A stretch of DNA of 64,000 bases from Dryomyza anilis. Taxonomy: Eukaryota; Arthropoda; Insecta; Diptera; Dryomyzidae. This document shows, piece by piece, positions 10,600-20,844 of this stretch. The stretch lies in NCBI GenBank assembly GCA_951804985.1, contig OX638131.1, forward strand, positions 84,902,849-84,966,848, written 5' to 3'. Below the pieces are notes generated by a model. That model was not told where the DNA came from and did not search any database. It saw only the letters and a program-made list of their open reading frames with translations. Positions within the stretch are counted from its first letter, which is position 1. Each line of letters opens with the position of its first letter. Made by a program: the position numbers and the translations under genes.

Positions 10600-11154
10600 T
10601 TCGAAAACAAAAATCCGATCACGATGTCTTCAATTTGAATTATTTTTTTGCAATCATAAAATAGACATCCTAGTGAATAGAAAAACATTAAATGAATTGT
10701 TTTATATGTATTATTTTCAACAGGATATCAGTCCAAAGTGGGCTCTTTTTTGATTTTTTTGTTAATTTTAATATTTTTTTGAATATTTTTTTTTAAATTT
10801 AAATTAAATTACTTCTTGTTAAGTAATTACATTGATATTATTACATATTATAGCTAAAGTCATGTATTTCTTTATGACTTTAAAAAATTACTAAACATTT
10901 TAATTTTTAAGTTCGACATTCGGTAACAAAAGTAGCAAATTATCAAATATTTCGAAAAAAACTTTTGTGTAAAAAGGATGCAATTTGTGTGGCTAATCCT
11001 GCCTAATGCAAAGCACACCAGGATCAATAACTACAGATATTTAGTCATATGTAAGTATAAAAATATGGGCCCGAAACGCCCCGGAGAGATCAAAAAAACG
11101 ATTTGAAAAAGTGTATTTTTAAAAAAATAGTTAAATTTGAACTTTTAATCAAGG
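10600..11154. other. no gene recognised
   Basis: AT-rich sequence without a supported coding region or clear repeat. Confidence 0.5.
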
Positions 11155-11310
11155 ATTGAAACCGTAACCGAAACCGAAACCGATATCCGTTTAAAACCGT
11201 TTCATTTTTAAAACCGAAACCGTTATACGAAAATCAGAAAAAAACCGATATCCAAAACCGATATAAACGGTTTCGGTTTTATATCGGTTTAAAACGGTTT
11301 TTAAAAAAGT
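11155..11310. repeat. AACCGAAACCG low-complexity array
   Basis: Degenerate tandem AACCGAAACCGATATC-type words. The same style of GGAACCGGAATC repetition fills the hAT-like elements at 12950-14031 and 48989-49889, so this may be a fragment of that family. Confidence 0.7.
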
Positions 11311-12224
11311 ACCTATAAATAGAAACAGAAAAACATATTTTATTTTATATAGAAGATCGTAAGTAAAATGTCATTTAATAAAATTTTGAGTTCCCAACAT
11401 TTTTTCATGGCTAAAGAATATAAGCATCTTAAAAATAAGGTCTGTAAAGCACTTTTGTAGCTGTAAATAGCTTCAAAAGTGCTTCAAAAGTCGCTTCAAA
11501 ATAGACAAAACAATGTTTTTTTCGCTTTTCTTCGCTACGCTAGTTCGTACACATAGTTTTTTTTGTTAATTGTAAAATCATGAAGTTTACTTAAGTCAAG
11601 TTCTATGTGCATTATTTCATTCAACTTATAAAACAAAAAAATAATAATAATATATGAACATTTTCACAGTGTACCTCACTTAGCTTATACATTGATTTTT
11701 GTGTTTTTCTTTTTTCACAAATCCGCTAATTCGTATGAAAGTGCAAAAACAACAGAAATGCAAATAAAGCAGGACAATAAAGCAGCATCCAAGCTTTTGA
11801 TAGAATTTTTGGCGGGAAATTTTTTTTACCACAAAGAAAACTCGTTGTTATTGTCAACTACATAGCAGTACTAGATACATACATGAAGTGTGGTGTCATG
11901 CGACTGTCTGCTGTCATGCGTCTGTCCGTTGTCATGAGTCTGTCTGTTGTCATGCGTCTGTTTGTTGCCATACGATGATACCGGATAGCAACAAAGAGTT
12001 GTCGTTGTGAAAGTGTGTATATACGAATCGTAATTCGTTATTGTTGTATTCTCTTCTTTCTTTTAGTGTTCACTTTGTAGCTTTTGAGTTCGCAAAAAAA
12101 ATGTTACCCTGCAAGATATTATTTGTGTTCTCTTTACATACGGGTTTTTTTAATCACTGACGAAAACAGAAATATGCCTATACGAAATATTCCTTATATT
12201 TATTATGAATGTATAATATACATT
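11311..12224. repeat. no gene; 18-bp minisatellite at 11895-11984
   Basis: Four or five units of GTCATGCGTCTGTCYGTT (starts 11895, 11913, 11931 and 11949, then a degenerate unit) lie in otherwise featureless AT-rich DNA. Confidence 0.75.
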
Positions 12225-12480
12225 GAACATTAGGTACAGGGTATATTAAGTTTGTGCAGATATGGTAACGCTCCTTAGGATGCGTGGCCTTTAAAGAAAA
12301 GTATATGTATTCTCGATCAACATCACGACCCGATTCCGTATAGCCATGTCAGTCTGTATATCCGTCTGTCTATCTGTTACACGGTAACTTGAGAAATACT
12401 AGTCGGAATACGATAAAATTTTGTTCCAATATGTTTCACCCAAAAAATGGTTTTGAGTGCGGAAATGAGTCAAATCATTC
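12225..12480 (+). repeat. dispersed dipteran repeat (CAGGGTATA ... GTCTGTCTATCTG)
   Basis: The sequence runs from TACAGGGTATATTAAGTTTG through TATTCTCGATCAACATCACG to AGCCATGTCAGTCTGTATAT. This order is familiar from noncoding repeats in many fly genomes. The element class is not clear to me. Confidence 0.5.
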
Positions 12481-12949
12481 AACGGACACGCCCACCTCCC
12501 ACACAAGAAACTTTTATATAACTCTTTAGAAATTTATAACTCCAAAAGTACTGGAGATACAATTACAATATTTGAAACGTATTGTTGGAATTAACCTAAA
12601 AATATTTGTTCTAAAAATGGGCGTGATCCGCCCACATTTTTTTAGTCGTATTTCTCATTTTGTTCAATAAAACCAGAATTAATGAACAAAAATGTAACTG
12701 ATTATGCCAGAAATAGGAGAATTATATAAATTAATATAATTCAATTATATTTTGTTGAAAAACTAGGTATTTCTATTTTTTGTTTATATATTTTTCATAA
12801 CAATGAATCAGTCAACTTTGCCTTTCTATTACATGTAAGGTACTCTAGGAACAAGTTTAAAACTAAAATATATATAATCCCTGAGTCTAGTTTTCAAAAC
12901 AATTTTTTTTTTCAAAATTGTTTTTAGTTCAAAAGCTACATACAAAAAC

Positions 12950-14031
12950 ATCGATGCGCGCCTTTTCTATACACCCAATGTGCGGCACGCACGAGAAGCA
13001 CGGACTTTAAAAAAGACACGAAGAAACACGAAAAAACACGACAAAACACGACAAAAAGCACGGAAAAACATAAAAAAGCAGGCTAAACGTGAAAAATAAT
13101 ATCGAAACTGTTTAGATTTTGGAACCGGAATCTTTATTAAAAATATGTGGAACTAGAATCGGAACCCATTTATTTTTTCTGATTGGAATCGGAACCGTTA
13201 TTTTAAAAACCTCGAAACCAGAACAGATATTATTGTATCTGTCAGGGAACGTAAAGAACCGGAATCGGAGCAGTTATTAAAAAAATGTATGGAACCGGAA
13301 TCAAAACCCATTTCATTTTTTGTTTGGAACTTTAAAATCTTAGAATTTTAAAAATCTTAGAACCCGAACCGGAACCGGATTTTAGCCCCTGTAATAAATA
13401 ATAAGTAGCCGCGGTAGCTCCGTGGTTAGTGCGTTGGACTGCGAGCCGAAAGGTCCCTGGTTCAAGCCTGGACTGGGGCTAACAACATCTTTTCATAGAA
13501 ACATTTTTCTATACCGCGCTATCTCTCGGCAGTAAATGGCAAACCTCCGAGAGTAAAAACATTGCCTATTAAAAGCTCTCACCTGCCGTTCGGATTCGGC
13601 AATAAACTGTAGGTCCCACCATTTTGAGTACAAATATAACACGCACAGCTCAAAATGGTGAGAGGGCTCGGCCTAAGTTCTTATAGAACTGTAGTCCCAA
13701 ACTATTATTATTATTAATAAATAATTCAATAATTAAGTTTGATACTGAAGTTTTCTCTTAAATCCATAAATAAAACAACAGATTGTTAGGAAACGGTTAA
13801 AATACCACGAGTAAAACTTAAACAACAGATTTTTAGGAAGAGGTTAGTTAAAATGCCACTAAATTTTTATTTTCTGAAGCTGGAAGTAAGGGTAAATTGG
13901 GGTAGAAACTATAAAAATCTTTAATGGGCGCGTGCCTGATTTTGGAGGCACGGAAACGTACGGATATTTTCACGCACGAACTCAGATTTTTAGGCGCGAC
14001 ACGAAAAAAGCACGGCATGCGCCCATCCCTA
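12950..14031 (-). mobile_element. hAT-like nonautonomous element, copy with nested SINE
   Basis: Read on the minus strand it begins TAGGGATGGGCGCATGCC at 14031 and continues through CACGAAAA words and a long GGAACCGGAATC-type array. This is the same organisation as the complete copy at 48989-49889. The far end near 12950 is eroded. SINE copy 4 sits inside it. Confidence 0.75.
13403..13714 (+). mobile_element. tRNA-derived SINE, copy 4
   Basis: Full-length copy with head GTAGCCGCGGTAGCTCCGTG, flanked by TAATAAATAAT (13392-13402 and 13715-13725). It is nested in a hAT-like element and therefore younger than it. Confidence 0.92.
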
Positions 14032-14148
14032 GTAAGTATAGTAAAAGTTGATACAATTTTGAATTATTGTCAGGTGTCCGTTTTAGCAAGTTTTCTCTAA
14101 ATTTTGAAATATTGCCCCATTTTAAAACCCAATACACTAAGAAAAAAG

Positions 14149-14606
14149 TGACGTAATAAAATTAAATAAAATTTATTTAAATTTGATTTAAATACTTTTG
14201 TAATAAAAAAGGTAATACTCCATGCAAAAAATATTACGTGCGTATTTAATTTCAAATAAATAAAAAAGTATTTAATTTTGTTAAAAATTTCGAAAAAAGT
14301 AAAATAAAATAATAATTTTATCTATTCCTAATCTTCTTTATATGAAATAAATAGTTTTTAAAACACCAATTTACGTATTTATGATGTTGTGATTAAACTA
14401 AAATGTTATAACCTTATTAAAAAGTGATAAAAAGTATTTACTTCAAATTTTATTACGTACGTAATAAATTTTAATAAAAAGTATTTACATCAAGTTTAAA
14501 TAAAAAGTATTTAATGTAAATACAAAAGACTACGGGTGAAAAACGTGTCTAAAAGTATTTAAATTTTTTACTTTTTTATTTAATTTTATTACTTTTTTCC
14601 CTCATT
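14149..14606. mobile_element. TIR element relic with TACACTAAG end
   Basis: The left end TACACTAAGAAAAAAGT with GTAATAAAATTAAATAAAA is mirrored by an inverted TTTAATTTTATTACTTTTTT at 14573-14600. The outermost right bases are lost. The terminus resembles the element at 40961-43309. Confidence 0.5.
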
Positions 14607-15589
14607 TCCCTTATTACTTTGATCCTACAAAAAAGTTTTGAATTTTTTATTTGATATTTCCAACATTTTATTTTAAAAACTGTCTCATATGTGTTTTCTC
14701 CCAAAATCTACTGAAATAGAATACGTCGTTGTAGAACCAAATACATTTTTATAAAAAAATTAATTTTCGAGTTTGTTGATTAAAATTATAAAGAGTAAAA
14801 GTGATGCATTTTTAAGTTCAAAAATCAACGAATAGATTTACATTTTCTTATCATGTGGTAACAAAATTTGAGATCATCGATTAAAAATTGACTAATTTAT
14901 AAAGATTTTTGTAAATGAATATTTGGCATTTTTAAAATGTATTTGGTGACTTTTCGTTCTACAACGACGATATACGTATAAGAAAAATATATTAAATTTG
15001 TAAACGATTAAAATTTAAAATCCAATCAATAAAATTCAAATTTACTGCATTGGGCATTATGTTTCCCCGATTATACATTCAATTCATTCATTGTCAGATT
15101 CAATATAAGAGAAGATTGGTTTTTATATGTTTTTTTCGTTCTTTCAAAAACATCATACATCATAACTATTTTACAATCTAAGAATTAACTGGAAAATAAA
15201 AAAAAACTTGCTATTTTTTGTTAAAAATTTTCGGCTGCGGCACTTTTACAAAGATTAATTGAAAATTTTATCATCATAACATTATATTTTATAACTTACT
15301 AACTAAATCACAAATTTTAACAAAAAATCGCGCGATTTTTTCGCCTGCAACGCATTTGTATTCATCTCACAACTATAGAAAAATGTTATAAAATAAATTA
15401 GATAAATGCCATTATAAGTTATGACATACTTAATTTTGTATGAAGTAAGTACAGGATTGAGTCTGCAAATAGTTTTGTTTCTTCTGTAAAATTATTTTTT
15501 TAAGAGGTATTCGAAAAATTCGGCGGTTTTGCAGTATCACCGACGATATATTTTTTATTGTTTCGTTAATAAAAAAAACTTAATGTTTG
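14607..15589. other. no gene recognised
   Basis: AT-rich. Near 15215-15360 it has words such as AAATCGCGCGATTTTTTCG and TTCGGCTGCGGC that recur at about 33885-34050, so it probably holds another transposon fragment. Confidence 0.45.
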
Positions 15590-15810
15590 ATTATTTATAT
15601 ATATATTTTTTTTTTACATAATAACTTAATACGAATACTTAACTTTTTAATATATAAATATTTTTATATTTTTAAAGATCTCATTACATTATTTTTTTTT
15701 ACAGAAAACCATTTCTATTGTTTTATTAAAAATAAGATTAAGACTAACGCACCGATGACGAATTAAAAAAATAGTTTTAGAGTAAATATTGTTTCTCTTA
15801 AACCTAAATG
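15590..15810 (-). promoter_or_regulatory. 3' flank of gene B with poly(A) signal
   Basis: The stretch matches 20640-20844 downstream of gene C at high identity. On the minus strand AATAAA occurs about 85 bp after the stop (15722-15727), a plausible polyadenylation signal. Confidence 0.5.
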
Positions 15811-18800
15811 CTATATGTCATCTGAAATACGTACACTTACTTCGCCGCTTCGATTAATACGTATATTATATACTTGGTCTCCATAGATACGACGAAATCT
15901 GAGTTTGCGGTTGCCTTTATTTTTCACTGCTTCCGTTATACCGTCCATTAGTTCTTGCGGTAAGTTGTAGGGATTATTACCAAAATCAACGGTTAAATTG
16001 ACTGAACTGTTTGACTGATTCAGTTCATTGTTAACCGATTGGAATTCCATATAATTATGTGATGTTAAGTCGTCGCTGTTAACATTCATTGGCGAAGAGT
16101 CTTTGGATTGACTGAGCTGTTGCTCCAACATATCGTTGTGTGCGGAACATTCAGCACTCTTGTCTAATGCCTCGCATTGTTCTTGTTGGACGATACGACT
16201 GACTTGATCGTTACTAACCGGTCCATGTTCTAAATTCGCCACTCGTGATTCATTTTGTGACCCTGTGTCGCACGGTATTTCAACATCTGTAACCCTGCTG
16301 TCCTGCGAGCCGGACAAGATACGAATTGTCATATGTCCTTTTCTTGAAATACGCGTGTCAACTCGTTCGGTTTTGACAATCGGTGCGCTGCGTTGCATCA
16401 ATTCATCATCCTTATTACGGTTGGCACCACTCTGAACCAGTTCAATTGTGATTTTATCCACGTCGTCAAATACTCTTGGCGTATCAGATATTTTCTCGTT
16501 CGTTACATTCGTCTCGTGGAATGTGCTATATTGTGTTGTATGATCTGTGATGAAAGTTGTAGTATTATTGTCATCCTCATTTGGAGTATTGTGGATCAGG
16601 TCTTTCATAGATTTAACCCTTAAATTAGGACCATGCCGTATGCTATTGCTAGTACTCGCTCTCTCGGAATGATCATTTTTAACATTAGCAGTACTATTAG
16701 TATTGCTGTCTTCAATTACCTTAGCACTAACATGAATAGCTTTTAATGTGGTACAGACATTATCATTCTGCTCATAAGATGGCGCAATATCTTTTACATT
16801 TGTATTAACGGATGGTAATAATACACTGTTAGTATTATAAGTCGCATCTTGCCTTTCAGTAAGACTAGTCGTATTTTTACATACTAATATTTTTGCTTTA
16901 CCATTTCTACTAATTTTTATTGTGTAAAGAAAGTTGCCAAAAACATGTCTAAAATTCCACATTTTACATTTCTTAGGACGAACAATATTTTTAAGCCTTT
17001 GAAGAAGTGCATCGGGTAGATTGTCATGATTGTCCATAAAGTAGACCTCGTAGTTTAACACATTGTCAGTGTTCTGATGAGTGTCATCTCCGACTGATAT
17101 ATTAATTGAAGTACCAGCTTTGTATATGCTACTGTTTGGAAAATCTTCAGGAACGCTATGAGGTATATAGTCCAGAACACCATCAAGTGGAGCCATCCGA
17201 TTTGTATCGATAGAAGTTGTAGTATTTTTGTTCTCCTCATTCGGAGTATTATCGATCAAGTCTTTCAATGATTTAACCCTTATATTAGAACCTTGCCGTA
17301 TTTTATTGCTAGTGCTAGCTTTCTCCGTATGATCTGTTCGAACATTTGTAGTAAAATTCGTAATATTATCCTCAACTACTTTTGTACTAACAATAACAGG
17401 TTTTAGTGTTGTACAAGTTTCAGTAACAGTATCGGTCGCATTTTTATTATACTGTATACAATCATTCTGAACCGGTTCGACTTTTAGATCTTTTTCGTTA
17501 TCAACTCGTTCAGGTTGGACAATCGGGGCGCTGTTTTGCATCGATACACAACCCTCCTTTGTGTTATCACCACTTCTAATCGGTTCGATTCTAGTGCCAG
17601 CTATTTGTGAATGATCTGTTGTAACAGCTTTTAGTGTGGCACACATTTCTTTTACATTATTTTTCTGCGTAGTAGATGTCGCAGTATTTATTGCTTTTGT
17701 ATTATCGGTTGGTAATGTACAAGAAGCATTATAACTCGAATCTTGTATTTCTATCAAATTTGTGGTATTTTTACGAACTACTATTTTTCCATTACCACTT
17801 CTACCAACTTTTATTTGATAAAGAAAGTTGCCAATAACGCGTTTAAATCCGCGCCTTTTATTTTTCGTTGGAGTAATAATATCTTTAAGAATTTGTAAAA
17901 GTTCCGCTGGTAGATTGCCATGATTGTCCATAAATTGAACGATGAAATTGAACTTATTGTCGGTGTTCTGATGAGTGGCATCTCCGATTGATATGTTAAT
18001 TGAAGTTCCAGCTTTGTTTATGCTTAAATCTTCTGTAACGCAATGAGGTGTATCGTCCAGAACAGGATCACGTAGTTCCATCTGGTTTGTATAGATACAA
18101 GTTGTAGTATTTTTATTGTCGTCATTCGATGTATTGTGGATCAGGTCTTTCATAGATTTAACCCTCACATTAGAACCGTCCAGTATGTTATTGCTAGTAC
18201 TAGCGTTCTCCCCATGATCTGTTCTATCATTAGCATTAATATTGATATCTTCAATTAGCATAGCACTAACATTAGTAGTTTTAAATGTGGTACAAACTTT
18301 ATTTACATTATCTTTCTGTGCAGTAGATATCGCAGTGCGATTATCTCTATCGTTACAAACTGGTGATTTATTCTGTGACCGTGAGACGCACGGGACTTCA
18401 ACATCTGTAATTTTGTTTCGCTTAGAATCAGGCAATAAGTTAATTCGAATATTTCCTATTCTTGAAATTCGCACTTTGTAGTTTGTGTCTTCATCAAAAT
18501 AAGCAAATCCTATTTTGTCGCCTCTTTTTCTTTTATTATCTGCATTCATAACATTTTCCACTAAATAATCCGGTAATTTATCTAAATCGTCACCATAATA
18601 GATGGTTAAATTGTCAATTTCATTTCTGATGCCTCTATGTTCTCTTGAAACACTCTTTGTTTCGACGGCATTATTTGAGACTTTATTACATTGCGCTATA
18701 TCGTATCTAATATTCGAAGTCGATACATCATCATAACGGCATGAATTGTCATGTCTACTTCTACTGTTTTCATAACCTTTCTTTACATTATGTTTCTGCA

Positions 18801-19746
18801 TAAGTGATGTCGCAGAATCTATTGCATTATCGGATGGTAATGATAACGAACATGAAGTTTCATTATTTTTTGTACTATCCGCATGACAAGACGTATAAAC
18901 TTGACATTTGTTTGGCTGAAGATTAGTAGTATTTTTAAGAACTTGTATTTGTCCATGGCAGCTTCTGCCAAATCTTATTTTGTAAAGAAAGTTGCCAAAA
19001 ACACGTTGAATTCTAAATCTACCCTTTTTCTTGCAAGCAATAATTTCTTTAACGGTTTGTATAAGTTCGTTTGGTAGACTATTATCATGATTGTCTATAA
19101 AGTGAACGTTAAAAATTCCCTTAGTGCTGCTGTTATCATGATTGTCACCTCCGACTGTTATGTTTATTGAAGTTCCAGCTTTGTAAAGGCTATATTGTGT
19201 CAAATCTTCTGTAACGCTATCGCCCTGCAGATGTTGAACTGGCTGCATCTTAGCACTAGTGTCTGGTACAACTTTAGTTGCTATCATAATTTTATTAATA
19301 ACGGTAGAAGAATTCAATGACAATGTAATTGACTGATCTCCAATGCTAAGTTTAGTTCCTACTTTTAGTAGAAAATCCATGCCTAACACCACATTACCGA
19401 CAATATCGGAAAGTATCAGAAACTGTTGATCACAACGTATATTTCCCAATCTGACCATTATCTCCAAGGTTTCATCTACTATTTTCATCTCGCCAGTGGA
19501 CAAGTGCATTTTCTTTTTGCTAGGAAATATCGTTGCAGTTTCTCGTAGTATATTTGCAAAATCTTGACTAATGTAACTCACTGTAGATCCGGTATCAATA
19601 GTCGCCTTGACCAGATCATGACCCAGTGCAATAACAGCAATAATTCCAATTTGATCAAATGACAGCACATCGTTGGGGTACTCTACATATTCATCGGGGT
19701 CGTCTTCAGGATCGTGTTTTCTTTTACCCAAAGGCATTGGCAACAT
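15811..19746 (-). CDS. gene B: retropepsin-like protease with six repeat units, 1311 aa
   Basis: This is the longest gene in the window and has one uninterrupted exon. I start at the conserved MLPMPLGKRK; the frame runs 19 codons further upstream but without an ATG. The retropepsin-like domain spans about 34-142, with ATIDTGSTVSYIS (D51) and VVLGMDFL intact. Repeat units lie near residues 210-275, 377-442, 598-663, 896-960, a partial one at ~1129-1155 and a terminal one at 1250-1310 ending RISDDI. The best-conserved core is NLP..LLQ..K followed by FGNFLY.I...R.G...I.V.KNTT. Each unit looks like strand-helix-strand-strand. Linkers repeat STSN, IRVKS.KDLI.NTPN and DNTKAIN-type words, so repeat plus linker was amplified together. 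There is no signal peptide, membrane segment or other retroelement domain. Function is unknown; an active protease is inferred from the intact DTGS. Confidence 0.85.
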   Translation of the reverse strand: MLPMPLGKRKHDPEDDPDEYVEYPNDVLSFDQIGIIAVIALGHDLVKATIDTGSTVSYISQDFANILRETATIFPSKKKMHLSTGEMKIVDETLEIMVRLGNIRCDQQFLILSDIVGNVVLGMDFLLKVGTKLSIGDQSITLSLNSSTVINKIMIATKVVPDTSAKMQPVQHLQGDSVTEDLTQYSLYKAGTSINITVGGDNHDNSSTKGIFNVHFIDNHDNSLPNELIQTVKEIIACKKKGRFRIQRVFGNFLYKIRFGRSCHGQIQVLKNTTNLQPNKCQVYTSCHADSTKNNETSCSLSLPSDNAIDSATSLMQKHNVKKGYENSRSRHDNSCRYDDVSTSNIRYDIAQCNKVSNNAVETKSVSREHRGIRNEIDNLTIYYGDDLDKLPDYLVENVMNADNKRKRGDKIGFAYFDEDTNYKVRISRIGNIRINLLPDSKRNKITDVEVPCVSRSQNKSPVCNDRDNRTAISTAQKDNVNKVCTTFKTTNVSAMLIEDININANDRTDHGENASTSNNILDGSNVRVKSMKDLIHNTSNDDNKNTTTCIYTNQMELRDPVLDDTPHCVTEDLSINKAGTSINISIGDATHQNTDNKFNFIVQFMDNHGNLPAELLQILKDIITPTKNKRRGFKRVIGNFLYQIKVGRSGNGKIVVRKNTTNLIEIQDSSYNASCTLPTDNTKAINTATSTTQKNNVKEMCATLKAVTTDHSQIAGTRIEPIRSGDNTKEGCVSMQNSAPIVQPERVDNEKDLKVEPVQNDCIQYNKNATDTVTETCTTLKPVIVSTKVVEDNITNFTTNVRTDHTEKASTSNKIRQGSNIRVKSLKDLIDNTPNEENKNTTTSIDTNRMAPLDGVLDYIPHSVPEDFPNSSIYKAGTSINISVGDDTHQNTDNVLNYEVYFMDNHDNLPDALLQRLKNIVRPKKCKMWNFRHVFGNFLYTIKISRNGKAKILVCKNTTSLTERQDATYNTNSVLLPSVNTNVKDIAPSYEQNDNVCTTLKAIHVSAKVIEDSNTNSTANVKNDHSERASTSNSIRHGPNLRVKSMKDLIHNTPNEDDNNTTTFITDHTTQYSTFHETNVTNEKISDTPRVFDDVDKITIELVQSGANRNKDDELMQRSAPIVKTERVDTRISRKGHMTIRILSGSQDSRVTDVEIPCDTGSQNESRVANLEHGPVSNDQVSRIVQQEQCEALDKSAECSAHNDMLEQQLSQSKDSSPMNVNSDDLTSHNYMEFQSVNNELNQSNSSVNLTVDFGNNPYNLPQELMDGITEAVKNKGNRKLRFRRIYGDQVYNIRINRSGEVSVRISDDI

Positions 19747-20100
19747 ATTTGTTAAGGCAAGCGGAATTCCTACAATACTGTTTGCCCAAAGGTATTGGTA
19801 CAACCGTGCCTTAGGCTAATTTTGCAGTGGTGTAGCGACCACCTTCTGCCTAAAATGATTAATAAGTGGTGTATTAACAACCTACTTAATATACATAAAT
19901 ACAAATTATAGCAGTTGAGAGTAAGTCAACCAGCTCTTGTTTTATCTGACCTTTAAGAGCAGATAAAATATAGATAAAGTGCAGGTAATATATATGTTAT
20001 AACAATTCTTATACAATCATAAAATATTGCGTCGTATAAAAGAATCTTTTTTTCTCAAAATACATTTTACAAATTTCTAGACTAAGTACTATGGTTTAGG
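19747..20100 (-). promoter_or_regulatory. conserved 5' flank of gene B
   Basis: Near-identical to the gene A flank (6440-6780), including TTTTAGGCAGAAGG and TATATTTTATCTG...GGTCAGAT on the minus strand. The identity shows A and B derive from a recent segmental duplication and may share control. Start site not provable. Confidence 0.4.
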
Positions 20101-20204
20101 AATTTTTTCTTTTTCATTCGTCTTTTTCGAATCGTTTTTATTGTCATTTCAAATAACCGCTTTGAACTGTCTTTGCTGTTTTATTACGATTTGGTACAAG
20201 ATCT

Positions 20205-20290
20205 GAGCCGATATCGCACGATTTTGCCGATATATCGTATCGTACTCACATCAATATCGAAACGAATGCAGACTGGGTAGTTACAGTAAA
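20205..20290. mobile_element. fragment of CGATATC-rich TIR element
   Basis: It contains CCGATATCGCACG, TATATCGTATCG and ATATCGAAACGAATG, and ends GCAGACTGGG. This matches the terminus of the elements at 42104-42501 and 45553-45945. Confidence 0.55.
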
Positions 20291-20844
20291 AGTTGCAAGA
20301 ATTTTGGATGATTGTCAGATGTCTCATGGTCATAATCTCTATTTTAAAATTTGAAAAAATTGTTTTTTTTTCAGCCCGGGTTGCCAGATCAGTTTCACAT
20401 ATCTGATCTACGGAATCCCAGTAGCCTCATTTCAAGTTTCATTTAAAAAAAGACCCTCAAATTATATAGGTACGTTATGAGAAAAATTCAAGAATGTTGC
20501 TTAAAAAATCCACTCATGAATTCTCGTATAAAGTGAGCTTTCTGACGTAAAAACTTCCATTCAATTATTTGACAATTTTATTTAAATTATGTTCTTTTCA
20601 CATTCCATTTACAAGACAACTTCCAGACATAACTTATTAAATATTTTTACATAATAACTTAATGTGAATACTTAACTTTTTATTATATAAATATTTTTAT
20701 ATTTTTAAAGATCTCATTACATTATTTTTTTTTTGTACAAAACCATTTATATAGCTTTATTAAAACTAAGATGAAGACCAATACACCGATTACGAATTGA
20801 AAAAATCGCTTTAAAGTAAATATTGATTTTCTTAAACCTAAATC
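20291..20844 (-). other. 3' flank of pseudogene C; no gene
   Basis: 20405-20540 repeats the block found at 2425-2580 downstream of gene A, and 20640-20844 repeats the flank of gene B. A minus-strand AATAAA lies near 20757. Confidence 0.55.
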
